Source: Pinus tabuliformis (lineage: Eukaryota; Streptophyta; Pinopsida; Pinales; Pinaceae). From it: a DNA stretch of 64,000 nucleotides. The stretch spans positions 1,668,187,385-1,668,251,384 of the forward strand of contig CM062816.1 of the NCBI GenBank assembly GCA_031772625.1, in the 5' to 3' direction. This document shows positions 22,496 through 34,896 of the stretch, one piece after another. Below the pieces are notes generated by a model. That model was not told where the DNA came from. It worked only from the letters and a program-made list of their open reading frames with translations, and searched no databases. How positions within the stretch are numbered: the first letter of the stretch is position 1; each line of letters begins with the position of its first letter. Position numbers and translations under genes: made by a program.

Positions 22496-23605
22496 TTGCA
22501 GTTGTCACCTGAAATTCTTTTGCTCTCTGACAAGGAAGACTACGTCTACAGATTAAAAAAGGCATTATATGGTCGTAAACAAGTTCCTAGAGCTTGGTAT
22601 GCTTGCCTTGATGGATATCTACATCAACAAGGATTCAAGAAAGGAAGCGTCGACAACAATATCTATATGAAAGTGGATCAAGATAACCTAACAATTATCG
22701 AGGTATATGTGGATGATATAATCTTCAGAAGCAATGACGACAGATTAAGTAAAAATGTTTCCATAAAGATGAAAAGTGAGTTCGAAATGTCTCTACTTGG
22801 CAAGCTAACATACTTTTTAGGGCTTTAGATATCTCAGCTGGATAAAAGAATATTTATATATCAAACCAAGTACATCAAGGAAATGCTCAAGAAATTCAAG
22901 ATGGAATATTTCAAGCATGTCCTTACCCCAATGGTAACAGGTTTCAAATTAAGTTTAGAAGATTCGTCAAAGGATGTGGACCAGAGGTTGTATAGATCTA
23001 TGATTGGCAGTATTCTATATGTAACAGCTTCTCGGCCAGACATAATGTAGGTGGTTGGAAAAGTAGCAAGATTCCAAACAACACCAAAAGAATCTCAAAT
23101 TATTATTGTCAAAAGAATTCTTCGATATCTTAAGGGCACAACAAAATATGGTTTATGGTATCCCAAAGGAAATGATCTAGTTATCCAAGCTTATACAAAT
23201 GCAGATTGGGCAGGAAGTGTTGATGATCGAAAGAGTACCAGTGGAGCAACATTCTATCTAGGTGGTTGCCTTGTTTCATGGTTAAGTAAAAATCAGTCTT
23301 CAATCTCCTTATCCATAGCGGAAGCAGAATATATCACAACATCATCTTATCGTACTCAAGTTCTCTCGATGAAAAAAACTTTGCAAGATCTTCAAGTCAA
23401 TTTTGATGAGACTATTCCCATCTTCTGTGATAACACTAGTGCCATTAGTATCTCTAAGAATCCTATGTTGCATTCCAAAACAAATCACATTCCGATCAAA
23501 TATCATTTTGTTAGAAAGAAGGTCGTCGAAAAGAATATCAAGCTTGAATATGTTGGCACAAAGGAACGAATTTCTGACATCTTTACCAAACCATTACCTC
23601 ATTAA
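22496..23605 (+). pseudogene. Ty1/copia fragment: reverse transcriptase and RNase H
   Basis: The left part encodes the copia RT C-terminal half: [18 protein letters not shown], the YVDDIIF catalytic motif near 22705, and SLLGKLTYFLGL. The right part (23051-23605) encodes the copia RNase [52 protein letters not shown], ending DIFTKPLPH. It is truncated at the left, so gag, protease and integrase are absent. It is related to, but clearly diverged from, the whole-looking copia element at 38879. It is broken. Confidence 0.85.
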
Positions 23606-24600
23606 TCATTTGAGTATCTTCGCCAAAGGCTTGGGATTCTCCCAAGTTCTCATTAGACTCTTTCTCTTATCTAACTAAGTACAAAGGGGGAGTGGAGGTG
23701 TGTACAGGTTTGCAGGATGAAAGTTTGTCAGGGGGAGTTACCCTTTTCCATTGATGACAATACCCTTTTCCATTGATGACAAAGGGGGAGAGAAGGAAGT
23801 AGGAAGAGGTTTCATGATTGCATGGGGAATACTTGTATTTCCATCTATGCCAAAGGGGGAAATTTTTATTAGTGTTTTTCATTGATGTCAACCCAAGCAG
23901 CACCAAGGGCTACCCCGATCTTGCATGGGCCCTAGTTAGTGGGCTAAAACCCCATGGGGTTATCGCATGGAACTCATCATTGGTTGTGGTCATTGAATAT
24001 TCAATAATTAATAATGTTTTATTCTCCTAAAATCCCTCCAACTTTCACTTGTTGAGGACCCTCTCAACTCAAGACATTTCTATAAATAGTGACCCTCATA
24101 TCCTCCTCTAGCAAGCACTTTTCAATGAACTATCTTGTGAGAAGACCTCTGTAATTTTTTGGCCATCATGAGCTTCTAACGAAGGAGCTATTACAGGGAG
24201 TTTAAGGTTTCGTTGAGGTTTGGTTAGGGCACAAAATTATGATCAAGTTTGAAGGTCTGTTTTGAAGTAATTTTAGAGCCTTAGATTCTAGGATTTTGTT
24301 GCTTTAAACAGGTCATCGTGGAATTTTCGCTGTAATTTTGTTTCTAGGAAGCTTCAAAAGTGGAAATTAAAACCCAGTTGAGTCGAAATGTTGATGAACC
24401 TTGTGATTGAATTTTAGATATTGTTCGCTATATTTTCGGAGATATGATCTGAGGAAGTGAGGGTTTTTACAGGCTCCAGAATTCCATGTCAAACAGGTGA
24501 CCACAGGAAAATCGTCATAAATTTCTCTCTAAGCATTGGATTTAAATTTCAGAAATAGCGATAGAAAGAGGACGGACTGTAATATTTTATATATCATTTT
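23606..24600 (+). other. 3' region and probable 3' LTR start of the copia fragment
   Basis: Two purine tracts (ACAAAGGGGGAG near 23684 and CAAAGGGGGAAA at 23851-23862) follow the RNase H, as in plant copia elements. A likely LTR start TGTTTTTCATTGATGTC lies at 23873, and a TATA-like CTATAAATAG lies near 24080. I could not find the other end of the LTR. Confidence 0.5.
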
Positions 24601-26225
24601 CAGGGCTGAAGGGTCGAAATAGTGATGCGACACGCTTCATCAATTTCAATCTACTGAACCAATCTATAATTAGGTCATTGTGGGAGATTGGGTATAAATA
24701 TTTCTTGAAGAATCCAATCTCGATCAGACCTATGGGGTTCAAAACAGGACTCAGAGGGCTACCAAAAGATTATATTTTAGACCTTGGATATCCAAAATTA
24801 CATAGATACAATAGATTCAATATTGAGCTCCTAGAAGGAAAGAAAACGTATGCATTCAAGGATCACTGTAGTAAGGACCACATATCAACAGTCAAGGGTA
24901 AGTCTGCTACAACAAGGTATGTATGATTAATGTTTTCATTTTAATTTTTAGTATCATCTCTGACATATGTGTTGGCTTAAGGGGGCCTGAACTAGGTTTA
25001 GAGTTATTCGCGCCAACCAACAAAACCCTAACTACTAGCCCTTTTCGGCAACAACCTACTTAGTGCAGGCTACAATCTCACTCGAAGCAGTATTGGAGGA
25101 TGCTAGAATCAGGTTTCTGCATCGAGAGACCATGTGACGTGTATTTGGAAGCCCTTATAGCTTAGATCTGCCTTTGCGCAGATCTATACCTTCCTATTGT
25201 CCACTGTTGTGTCTCTATCCAATTGACCTCTAAGCCTTCACGAAGGTATATGATTGTACTTATCAGACATAAAAGAGGTAGATTCATGACTTTCACTTAG
25301 TAAATAGCGACCCTAGGTCTTCCTTCGTGCATATCTATTCATTCTAAATAGTTATAATAAAAGATCTAGTTACTATCTTCTTGAACATAGTTCAATACTC
25401 ATTTCATACATAGATATTAAAGATTCAATAGACTCGCACAATGAAAATACATTTATTCGTAAGAAGCAGCTTACAGATGAAAGATACATTAACTCAAGTA
25501 GATATCAAGAATAAGGCAAATATGCAATTGATTCAACCCAAAATCGTCTTTATTAGATTCAACATTCAATTTACAGACTCTCCCACCCTACAAACCTAGC
25601 TGCAGGGGCCCATGCACTTAGTTGTAGGAGCCTTCCCCTTTCGCATAAGTACAAGAAACAAAGCTTTCCTGCCTTAGCACATTTCCCTTACGCTTGTTCC
25701 TCAAAAACCCATTGACCACTTATGCTCACTATGACTTGAATATATATAAATTTTTCAATACAATACCATGGCCCGCGGCCCATGGGTGAGTCTCAAAACC
25801 ATCCTATCACCTACCCATACAAGGGACTAATACCCCTTTGACTCTTACTTGACTTTATGCTCTACTTGCACATTTCACGGAGACTTTCCCTTCCACAGAG
25901 GGATATATGTCGAGAGTCGTGTGATGGGCTCACCCTTCACTTCATCTAGCTCCTGCACTCCATCACGAAGTTCCTCTGCTTCCAAATATACTAGTTCTTC
26001 TGGCTTCTTTTCTTTGTCCTTCTTATCTCTATGTTGAATCTCCAGATTCTTCCTTGGTGACTGCCTCACTGGTACAGGTTTCTTCTGCTTCTCCTTAGTA
26101 GCTGATTACTTTGGCCTAGGTGACCTTGGCATCGTAGGTACAGAGGGTACAACTTCCATGGACATAACTTTAGGGCCTTCTGCTTGAGAATAAGCGACTT
26201 AAGAACTGACTGGCTCAGACAGAGG
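24600..26225. other. Unassigned DNA with two short unexplained ORFs
   Basis: A + strand frame of 82 codons at 24678-24926 (GLPKDYILDLGYPKLHRYNR) and a - strand frame at 25875-26069 are the only notable pieces. The second encodes a very basic then acidic stretch (KKDKEKKPEELVYLEAEELR, ending TYIPLWKGKSP) and looks like a decayed gag-type C-terminal region. Neither is recognised with confidence. The boundary with the tandem gag-only array is near 26226. Confidence 0.35.
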
Positions 26226-26230
26226 TAGAA

Positions 26231-27005
26231 GAAAACAATGCATATGAGAACTCGAAGGAATCACAACCAAATATGCGTGAAAATTGAGTGGAGTGATGTT
26301 GGGAGAGTGTGAAGTTTGAACAGGTGTGCAAACATGATCCTCAACATCACTGGGCGATGGTGGAATTGTTGAATGAGGGGGAGGCAGCCAGTCCGTTGGG
26401 ATAGTGTGTGCTCCCACATGGGATTGTGTAGTTCCATCAACGAAGAAGGTTGAGTGAGGCTTGACATCAAGCTTTCTCTTGGGACGTGTAGATTTGTTAA
26501 CACAATACTTGAACTGGTCCTAGAGATAAGCAAACTTCATCTAGCTCCTCAGAGCTTGAAACTGCAAGTCACGGAAGCGCTGTCAAAAATCAATAACGGA
26601 TTCATGCGGAGCCTTCCGTTGCTATAACAGTTTCCGGTCAAGATGGTGTGGATCAAAATGATAGAACATGTCTTCAATAAGATCATAGAAGTGCTCAAAT
26701 GAGTGCATGGTGTCAGCCAGTAGGCTGAGCACCCAACGAAATGGAGATTCGTGAACTGTGTATGCAAGCAGCAAATCGGCCTACTCGTTAGTAAACTCAT
26801 CTTCCTCATAAATCATGGAAAGAAAGTTATGTAAGTGCTTAGGCCAGGCCACCTTGCTTTCACCGTCATATGTGTGAGTGGACAAGAGATCAAATAGATT
26901 CCCCAAGATGGAGACATCTTCATGACTCGAAAAACACCTTGGGGGAAGAATAATGCAAGACTCCATGAAAGATATGCAAAGGTTCAAAACTAGATGAGAG
27001 GACAC
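26231..27005 (-). pseudogene. Gag-like region of the tandem element, first copy
   Basis: Read on -, short blocks of a plant gypsy gag domain appear: WPKHLHNFLSMIYEEDEFTN near 26800-26870, FDPDHLD-like near 26630, and LQFQ...SQMK near 26540. A basic segment (KRKLDVKP) lies near 26470. A Pro-rich stretch follows. The homologous copies are at 46553-47283 and 51843-52617. It diverges from them at its left end near 26226, where other DNA begins. Confidence 0.65.
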
Positions 27006-27893
27006 TGCTTGTCATTAGGCCCTCCTTCTAGCACCAGAAATGTTGACGGTGCCGAACCCACAAACATGTCAAGGGGATCTCCCTGGTAAGAAGTTCAAAT
27101 TAGACCTAAGACCATTTGGTGTTGGATTCCCAGCAGTGGGTTGTAAGGTAATGCCTTTACCATGATGTCGCACAAAGGAAAGTAAGATAACTATGTCAGT
27201 AGCAAGGGTGTGACTGATGCAGAGAGTCAAGGAATGTGTATGAGAGGTTCCAACACTTCGAAGGGAGAGGAAGGTGAAGGTGAGTTCCAAGTTGAAAGGG
27301 ATCAGTCCCAACTCAACTAGGAACACACCACACAAAGGACATGCATAGCTTCCAGTAGAGCAGTCCACTCGGATGCGGCAGTCACAACATACAAGGTAAG
27401 GTAACACGAACAACACTCATGGATCAGTCTGAGACGAGTGTGATGGTTGATATAGAAAGGTTCATGAGAAAGGTTTGTCTGATGTCCGATAGAGCAATCG
27501 ACATGAATAGTGACAACATTAACAACATATGCAACACATTAACAATAATATTCATATAATTGCATACAAATCAGTTCATATACAAGTGCGTAAGTTAAAA
27601 AACATATATCATTAAGGAAACTGGAACAGTCCAAATACAATAACAACATATGCATGAAAATGTGTTGGCTCTTATTATTAAAGAAATTTAAATCACAATC
27701 ATACAATACACCGTAAACCTGCTAGTCCCAACAGTGGAACGTTACAGCCACATCCGCCTGCTCCTCCAAAGAGATGTACTAGTTCTGTGCAGTTGAGAAG
27801 CCAAGGTGCATTACAATACTGTCCAAGTCTTCTTCAAGATAGTCTTAATAAAATCTTGGCTGACCAAAAGCCTCTACAATGAGTTATGAGGGA

Positions 27894-27903
27894 CTATTTA
27901 TAG
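27894..27903 (-). promoter_or_regulatory. TATA box of the gag-only element LTR
   Basis: CTATAAATAG on the - strand is conserved at the same LTR position in all three copies (27894-27903, 48213-48222, 53507-53516). It is about 860 bp inside the 3' edge of each LTR, which supports the - orientation. Confidence 0.6.
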
Positions 27904-29239
27904 AAAAGGGTGGGGTGACCCTTGACATTCCCCTTTATGACAGTTCAACTACCCTCGTGACTCTTCACCTACTCTATGACTATTACATCCAACTGTTGAC
28001 ACTCGACTTACACTTGACATGACTCAACATTACAATGCACATGTACACATGTGAGACTACATGGCTTGAGAAAGCCTTGCAAGACATCACTGACACTCGG
28101 TTTGATGTGGTGAGACCAACTCTTTGACATGCTTGTGATGGTGAAGTCAGTGAGCTGATGCCAAGCTTGGTCGTCCGTGATGGTGTGCATGTACCTCATG
28201 GTGACATCTTTTTGAAGTGAACTCTTACCTCCATTGCAACCAATGCATTGGTTCAGCCCCTTCATCCAACTCGTCTGCTAACATGCGCATGGTATTCTTG
28301 GGTACAGTTGAACTGACAACACACTGATACATAGTGTCCGTGTTGATCTTCATGTGTGTGCTCGTGGTCATGTACATCAAATTGCTGAAGTGCATGTCTA
28401 GCCCTAGTTGGACTTGCTTCTTGAATTTGCCTTGGTGAGTGTATTAAAGGGGTTGGATTGCACGTGTGCGCTCAATGACATGCATGTTGTTTGATCCTTT
28501 GCATGCGATCAACAACACTACTCACCATGTTTTCTCTGTGTCAACTACTAGGATGGATCCTTAACTTGTACTGGCACAATTTCAACCGTGAGTGCATGTT
28601 GTGCCCACTATTTTTCCTATTCTTGCTACAACTCATTGGACTATCTGTGTAGTTTCATGGTCTTCCTGAGTTGCTACATCAACACATGCAACTCCTTCTT
28701 TGTTCCATCTTCTGCCTTCGTGCGATCTTCATGTCACACTGTCACTACATAGTCTGAGTCTCCAAAGTTGCTTTCATTATCATTGGATCTGCTTGATCTT
28801 GCAACTTTTCTCCACCTCTATGTTCTCAACAACCTTCCTCTTGCATTCAATGTGTTCGCTGCATTCAGTATGATGTCTTCAGCTGATGTTCATGATACGG
28901 CTCGTTGCGATGTTGCTGCTTGATGTCCTTGTCCACAAACAACTTGATGTCTTCGTGAGTAGGAAATCTCATAGACACTTGATCGACTGCATCCCCAAGC
29001 GTGCTTTGAATGGTGTCTTCATCTCTGCTCTCCTAGAAGCCATTGTACCTGTACTACTAAGAGGAAGATGAACACCTACGATACCTAGAGACATCATTAT
29101 TTCATTTGAAAACCAGAATGAACATGAGAACTGACTTGCAACATACCTGGGTGAACAATCATGAAGGTTGTGCAATTTCGGCCGGGAGGTCGGGAGACCG
29201 ACTGCCAAGACTGCACAAGGCATAGTCCAGGCTGCTGAG

Positions 29240-29253
29240 AGACTGATTGACTA
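29240..29253. repeat. Target-site duplication of the PLE composite, left copy
   Basis: AGACTGATTGACTA here matches AGACTGATTTACTG at 35255-35268 in 12 of 14 positions. The uninterrupted paralogue at 54879-54898 reads GAGACTGATTGACTACTGGA, joining the left and right flanks. Confidence 0.8.
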
Positions 29254-29325
29254 TTGAATCGAGGCTTCTATGATCCATAATAGTTATAAGTATAACTTTG
29301 GCGTAAATCACATAAAGAAGGACAT

Positions 29326-29372
29326 TTGTCGACGCGTTTCGAACCAACCAGTGTGGTTCATCGTCAAGACAA
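29326..29372 (-). ncRNA. Hammerhead-ribozyme-like motif, left PLE copy
   Basis: On - the parts are in order: stem I 5' strand TTGTC, a CUGANGA-type box, a 6-bp stem II (GAACCA with TGGTTC), the GAAA box, a very short stem III (AC...GU), the cleavage triplet GTC, and stem I 3' strand GACAA. This is the minimal type I form with a tiny stem III that is described in Penelope-like elements. It departs slightly from the ideal consensus. In PLEs it is thought to process the RNA at the terminal repeat. Confidence 0.7.
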
Positions 29373-29479
29373 TTTGAAGAAACAGATCCAGCTTTGCATG
29401 TTAAATAGTCTGAGCAGAGCCTCCAATGGCTATCTTGACCAACGGCTAATTTTGACTTAGGGACTAGAGTCAAAAAGTC

Positions 29480-29726
29480 AAATTGATAATCTAATGGGAG
29501 TTAGTTATCATCGGTTACCATACCTTAAAATATATAAATGAAATAATTATAGATGGTGTTTACGTTATTAGTTAGTTAAAAGGTATAATTTAATACTTAA
29601 AAAATGTAAATTAAATGGGAATTAGTTAGATTAAAGACCTAATATATATATCAAAATATATATAAGGTATGATAGTTAGTTATAATTACTAGAAAGTTAA
29701 AAATAGATAAATATCTATATATATAT

Positions 29727-29762
<36 letters not shown>

Positions 29763-30290
29763 GAAATAATTTTAGATGGTGATTACGTTATTAGTTGGTT
29801 AAAAGGTATAATTTAATACTTAAAAATCGTAAATTAAATGGAAATTAGTTAGATTAAAGACCTAACTTTCTATAAATATATATATATATATAAGGTAATT
29901 TTAGGAAGATAGTTAGTTATAATAACTATATATTACTAATAAGTTAAAATTAGATGGATAAATAACTAAAAGATACACAAAAATAAAAATAAATAAAATT
30001 TAATTAAGAACGTAGAATAAATAAATAAATCCAACAAAAAAAATTAATTAATTAATTAATAGACCTTAAAAATAAAAATAAAAAAATAAAAATTAATTAA
30101 TTAATAAAAATAATATTATATAATAGTTACGATTATATTCATTAATATCTATCAGGAAGAAATAAATAAATAGAAAGAGCGACCTAACATAAAAGGAAGG
30201 AGAAGGACCGGAAAAAGTCCAAAACACAAAGGATAAACCCTAACGAAAGCAAAGAAGATGAAGGGCGGGGCCGGGGAGAGGGAGGAAGAG
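29480..30290 (-). other. AT-rich 3' UTR of the left PLE copy
   Basis: This is very AT-rich and contains TA runs near 29718-29757 and an ATTAATTAATTAAT stretch near 30040-30060. A block of about 95 bp recurs at 29552-29645 and 29775-29866. The same block occurs three times in the right copy (from about 34411, 34627 and 34906). No ORF. Confidence 0.7.
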
Positions 30291-30295
30291 AAAGA

Positions 30296-32311
30296 CTAGG
30301 ATGAAAGGGCAGGGATCCAACATCTACTGATCTTCCAGCCGTCATCTCTATTGAGATTGTTAGGCCTTCTTTCAATCTCAATAGCTTCCCTGAATTTACG
30401 ATGATGGAACTGAGAAACTTTGGCAACAACCTTGGCCTCCTCTATAAAAACCTGATGCTTGGTCTTTTCTACATGTTCTGCTAATGCTGAAGACTTGGAT
30501 CCCCCATGTCTTAGGTCGGCTGCATGTTTGCTGATCCTCTGATGGATGGAGCGCCATGTTTCCCCAATATAGGGGGTCCCACAAGAACAAGGGATCAAGT
30601 ACACACCCTTCATGTCCTTAGGGTTAATGGGATCTTTCACCGATTGGAGGGAATTGCGAATGGTGTTGAGGGGCCTAAAGGTTGAGGGAATATCATACCT
30701 CTTAAGGATCCGAGTAATCTTGTCCGTGGTTCCTTGGACATAGGGAAGATGGACACCTAGACGACGCTCTTTTGGCTCTTTCTTTATAAACGCATTTTTA
30801 TAGGCTTTAAGGAAAGCCTTCTGACCTAGGAACCTACTATATCCATTCTCCACAAAGACATCAAGGAGATGGGATCTCTCCTTATCAAAGCTCTCACTAT
30901 CAGAAATCCTAAGGGCACGAGTAGCAAGGGTGTTAAGAAAACCCATCTTCTGAGTAGGGAAATGATGGGAATTGGCATGAAGATACTGCTTAGTATGCGT
31001 TTTCTTCCGGAACACAGAGTGGGAGAGATAACCGTCCTTATTCCTAGATATAAGAATATCCAGGAAAGGGAGGCAACCATTGACCTCTTTTTCCATGGTG
31101 AGATTAATGGCAGAGGACTGGCCGTTGAGGTGATTGAAGAAGCGATCTAGCTCCTCTGGGCCATGGGACCAGATGACATTAGTGTCATCTACATACCTTT
31201 TCCAAAGCTTGGGAAGGAGACGAGCTGAGGCTAAAGCTTTGGCTTCGAAATCTTCCATAAAAAGATTCGCAACAATAGGGGAAAGAGGGGAACCCATGGC
31301 AACACCACATGTCTGTTCAAAGAACTCACCCTCGAAACAGAAGAAAGTGGAAGTGAGACAGATCTCAACCAGAAGCGCGGTATCAAGATCTGTTAGGCGA
31401 TCGATCACTTCCAAGGCCTCCTTTATAGGAATGCAAGTATAAAGGGAGACCACATCAAAGCTGACGAGAATGTCCTCAGGGCTAAGCCTAATATCCTTAA
31501 GCTCCTTAATGAAGGATGCAGAGTCTTTCACGAAGGACTCAGTGCAGCCAACCAGGGGCTTAAGTTTAAGGGCAAGGAACTTAGCTAGAAGATAGGTCGG
31601 ACCGCCAATGGTGTTAACGATAGGCCTCAGAGGGGCCCCTTCCTTGTGAATCTTCGATAACCCATAGATCCTAGGAGCAATGGGACTGCTTTCAATGAGA
31701 TTGTGGCACAGGGAACTCACCGAGCTATTAGATTTGATGGCGAGAGCCACTGTCCTAGAAATCTTCTTCAGAGGGTTCTTGGGCAGTTTTTTATAACTGC
31801 CGCTATTGTGAAGATGATATAACATCTTCCTACGGTAATCATCCTTGTTAAGGATGATCGTAGCTCCTCCTTTGTCCACCTTCAAAACGACAATATCTTT
31901 GTTTTGATTTAAGGATTTTAGGGCAGATAATTCCTCATTGCTGAGGTTTAATGCAGAGCATGCATATATTCTGGCCCACAGGGAGGGGGAGATCAAGTTC
32001 GAAAGTTCCAAGTGCAAACATAGAAGATCCTGAGAGAATCGGCAGAGGTTTCTCCTGACCCTATTAATTTCAGATCTCAAAAGCACTAGACTGGTTTTTA
32101 CGAACACCCCATGGTTAGAAGAAGTGTGGAGGCGATGGCTGATTTGGATGAAGACCGGGATAACTACGGAATCTCTGCATCTTTTCAGAAAAGCTAGATA
32201 TGTCTTCAACTTCGAGACCTGTAAGCGTGCCCATTCAAAATGATGAACCTTAGATGCAATGGCTTTACCGTGCAGGGAATCAATTGTTGAATTGAGGCTT
32301 CTGTGATCCAT
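30296..32311 (-). CDS. Penelope-like reverse transcriptase with C-terminal GIY-YIG endonuclease
   Basis: This 671-codon ORF is uninterrupted. The N-terminal 120 residues are helical. The RT follows: VLKVDKGGATIILNKDDY (143-159), LSKIHKEGAPLRPIVNTIGG (218-237), SFDVVSLYTCIPIKEAL (284-300), GVAMGSPLSPIVANLFMEDF (336-355), the YVDD catalytic motif (373-376) and FLDILIS. A GIY-YIG nuclease closes the protein: GVYLIPCSC (569-577), PYIGE (580-584), R in the RSIHQRI helix, Glu in REAIEIE (641-647) and NNLNR. The protein would nick the target and prime reverse transcription there. The start is the first Met after the terminal repeat, and the same Met context (ATGGATCAYAGAAGCC) recurs at the left end. 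It is a PLE protein, not a host nuclease. Confidence 0.88.
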   Translation of the reverse strand: MDHRSLNSTIDSLHGKAIASKVHHFEWARLQVSKLKTYLAFLKRCRDSVVIPVFIQISHRLHTSSNHGVFVKTSLVLLRSEINRVRRNLCRFSQDLLCLHLELSNLISPSLWARIYACSALNLSNEELSALKSLNQNKDIVVLKVDKGGATIILNKDDYRRKMLYHLHNSGSYKKLPKNPLKKISRTVALAIKSNSSVSSLCHNLIESSPIAPRIYGLSKIHKEGAPLRPIVNTIGGPTYLLAKFLALKLKPLVGCTESFVKDSASFIKELKDIRLSPEDILVSFDVVSLYTCIPIKEALEVIDRLTDLDTALLVEICLTSTFFCFEGEFFEQTCGVAMGSPLSPIVANLFMEDFEAKALASARLLPKLWKRYVDDTNVIWSHGPEELDRFFNHLNGQSSAINLTMEKEVNGCLPFLDILISRNKDGYLSHSVFRKKTHTKQYLHANSHHFPTQKMGFLNTLATRALRISDSESFDKERSHLLDVFVENGYSRFLGQKAFLKAYKNAFIKKEPKERRLGVHLPYVQGTTDKITRILKRYDIPSTFRPLNTIRNSLQSVKDPINPKDMKGVYLIPCSCGTPYIGETWRSIHQRISKHAADLRHGGSKSSALAEHVEKTKHQVFIEEAKVVAKVSQFHHRKFREAIEIERRPNNLNRDDGWKISRCWIPALSS

Positions 32312-32326
32312 AATAGTTATAAGTAG

Positions 32327-33979
32327 AACCTCAGCAATGAGGAATTCTCTGCCCTAAAATCCTTAAATCAGAACAAAGATATTGTCGTTCTGAAGGCGGA
32401 CAAAGGAGCAGCTACAGTCATCCTTAACAAGGATGATTACCGTAGCAAGATGTTAGATCATCTTCACAATAGTGGCAGTTATAAAAAACTGCCCAAGAAC
32501 CCTCTGAAGAAGATTTCTAGGACAGTGGCTCTCGCCATCAAATCTAATAACTCGGTGAGTTCCCTGTGCCACAAGCTCATTGAAAGCAGTCCCATTGCTC
32601 CTAGGATCTATGGGTTACCGAAGATTCACAAGGAAGGGGCCCCTCTGAGGCCTATCGTCAACACCATTGGCGGTCCGACCTATCTTCTAGCTAAGTTCCT
32701 TGCCCTTAAACTTAAGCCCCTGGTTGGCCGTACTGAGTCCTTCGTGAAAGACTCTGCATCCTTCATTAAGTAGCTTAAGGATATTAGGCTTAGCCCTAAG
32801 GACATTCTCATCAGCTTTGATGTGGTCTCCCTTTATACTTGCATCCCTATAAAGGAGGCCTTGGAAGTGATCTATCGCCTAACAGATCCTGATACCATGC
32901 TTCTGGTTGAGATCTGTCTCACTTCCACTTTCTTCTATTTCGAGGGTGAGTTCTTTGAACAGACATGTGGTGTTGCCATGGGTTCCCCTCTTTCCCCTAT
33001 TGTTGCGAATCTTTTTATGGAAGATTTTGAAGCCAAAGCCTTAGCCTCGGCTCGTCTCCTTCCCAAGCTTTGGAAAAGATATGTAGATGACACTAATGTC
33101 ATCTGGTCCCATGCCCCAGAGGAGCTGGATCGCTTCTTCAATCACCTCAACGGCCATTCCTCTGCCATTAAGTTCACCATGGAAAAAGAGGTCAATGGTT
33201 GCCTCCCTTTCCTAGATATTCTTATATCTAGGAATAAGGACAGCTATCTCTCCCACTCTGTGTTCCGGAAGAAAACGCATACTGAGCAGTATCTTCATGC
33301 TGATTCCCATCATTTCCCTGCTCAGAAGATGGGTGTTCTTAACACCCTTGCTACTCGTGCCCTTAGGATTTTTGATAGTGAGAGCTTTGATAAGGAGAGA
33401 TCCCATCTCCTTGATGTCTTTGTGGAGAATGGATATAGTAGGCGCCTAGGTCAGAAGGCTTTCCTTAAAGCCTCTAAAAATGTGTTAATTAAGAAAGAGC
33501 CAAAAGAGCGTCGTCTAGGTGTCCATCTTCCCTATGTCCAAGGAACCACGGACAAGATTGCTCGGATCCTTAAGAGGTATGATATTCCCTCAACCTTTAG
33601 GCCCCTCAACACCATTCGCAATTCCCTCCGATCGGTGAAAGATCCCATTAACCCTAAGGACATGAAGGGTGTCTACTTGATCCCTTGTTCTTGTGGGACA
33701 CCCTATATTGGGGAAACAGGGCGCTCCATCCATCAGAGGATCAGCGAACATGAAACTGACCTAAGACATGGGAGATCCAAGTCTTCAGCGTTAGCAAAAC
33801 ATGTAGAAAAGACCAAGCATCAGGTTTGTATAGAGGAGGCCAAGGTTGTTGCCAAAGTTCCTCAGTTCCATCATCGTAAATTCAAGGAAGCTATTGAGAT
33901 TGAAAGAAGGCCTAACAATCTCAATAGAGATGACGGCTGGAAGATCAGTAGATGTTGGATCCCTGCCCTTTCATCCTAG
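32327..33979 (+). pseudogene. Second PLE ORF copy, 5'-truncated and broken
   Basis: From about 32327 the sequence matches the left ORF from about residue 122 onward (NEELSALKSLNQNKDI). It continues through the RT (YVDDTNVIW near 33080) to the complete GIY-YIG end (GTPYIGETGRSIHQRISEH; last codons PALSS at 33979). Protein identity to the left copy is about 93-94% over the 185 residues I compared. The longest open piece is 32822-33979 (385 codons). The copy lacks the N-terminal fifth and has at least one further break, so it is non-coding today. Confidence 0.85.
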
Positions 33980-34735
33980 TCTTTCTCTTCCTCCCTCTCC
34001 CCACCCCTCGCCCCCCTTCATCTTCTTTGCTTTCGTTAGGGTTTATCCTTCGTGTTTTGGACTTTTTCTGGTCCTTCTCCTTCCTTTTATGTTAGGTCGC
34101 TCTTTTTATTTATTTATTTCTTCCTGATAGATATTAATGAATATAATTGTAACTATTATATAATATTATTTTTATTAATTAATTATTATTATTATTTCTT
34201 TTTTTTAAGGTCTATTAATTAATTAATTATTTTTTGGATTTATTTATTTATTCTACGTTCTTAATTAAATTTTATTCATTTTTATTTTTGTGTATCTTTT
34301 AGTTATTTATCCATCTAATTTCAACTTATTAGTAATATATAGTTATTATAACTAACTATCTTCCTAAAATTACCTTATATATATATTTATAATATATATT
34401 TATAAAAAGTTAGGTCTTTAATCTAACTAATTTCCATTTAGTTTACGATTTTTAAGTATTGAATTATACCTTTTAACCAACAAATAACGTAATCACCATC
34501 TAAAATTATTTCATTTATATATTTATATATATATATATATATATATTTATCTATTTTTAACTTTCTAGTAATTATAACTAACTATCATACCTTATATATA
34601 TTTTGATATATATATATATATATATATTAGGTCTTTAATCTAACTAATTCCCATTTAGTTTACATTTTTTAAGTATTAAATTATACCTTTTAACTAACTA
34701 ATAACGTAAACACCATCTAAAATTATATATATATA

Positions 34736-34800
<65 letters not shown>

Positions 34801-34865
34801 CTATTTAATTTTAACCTTCTAGTAATATATAGTTATTATAACTAACTATCATCCTAAAATTACCT

Positions 34866-34896
<31 letters not shown>

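Noticed and set aside
24678-24926. 82-codon ORF followed by a GTATGT donor-like site
   Set aside because: Only one possible exon, no recognisable domain and no partner exon nearby, so it is left as unassigned DNA.
29326-29372. Hammerhead motif as part of a plant retrozyme
   Set aside because: Retrozymes carry hammerheads in short LTRs around a non-coding body. Here the motif lies after the UTR of a coding PLE in both copies.
30869-31442. Open frames on + opposite the PLE ORF
   Set aside because: They are shadows of the 671-codon ORF, and the same shadows appear opposite the right copy.
30296-32311. GIY-YIG ORF as a host repair nuclease or homing endonuclease
   Set aside because: The nuclease is fused to an RT with a YVDD motif, is present in two copies in opposite orientation and is flanked by a target duplication. 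This is a Penelope-like element.
34726-34795. Long TA run as a possible replication or recombination site
   Set aside because: It is a microsatellite within the PLE 3' UTR and varies in length between the two copies.
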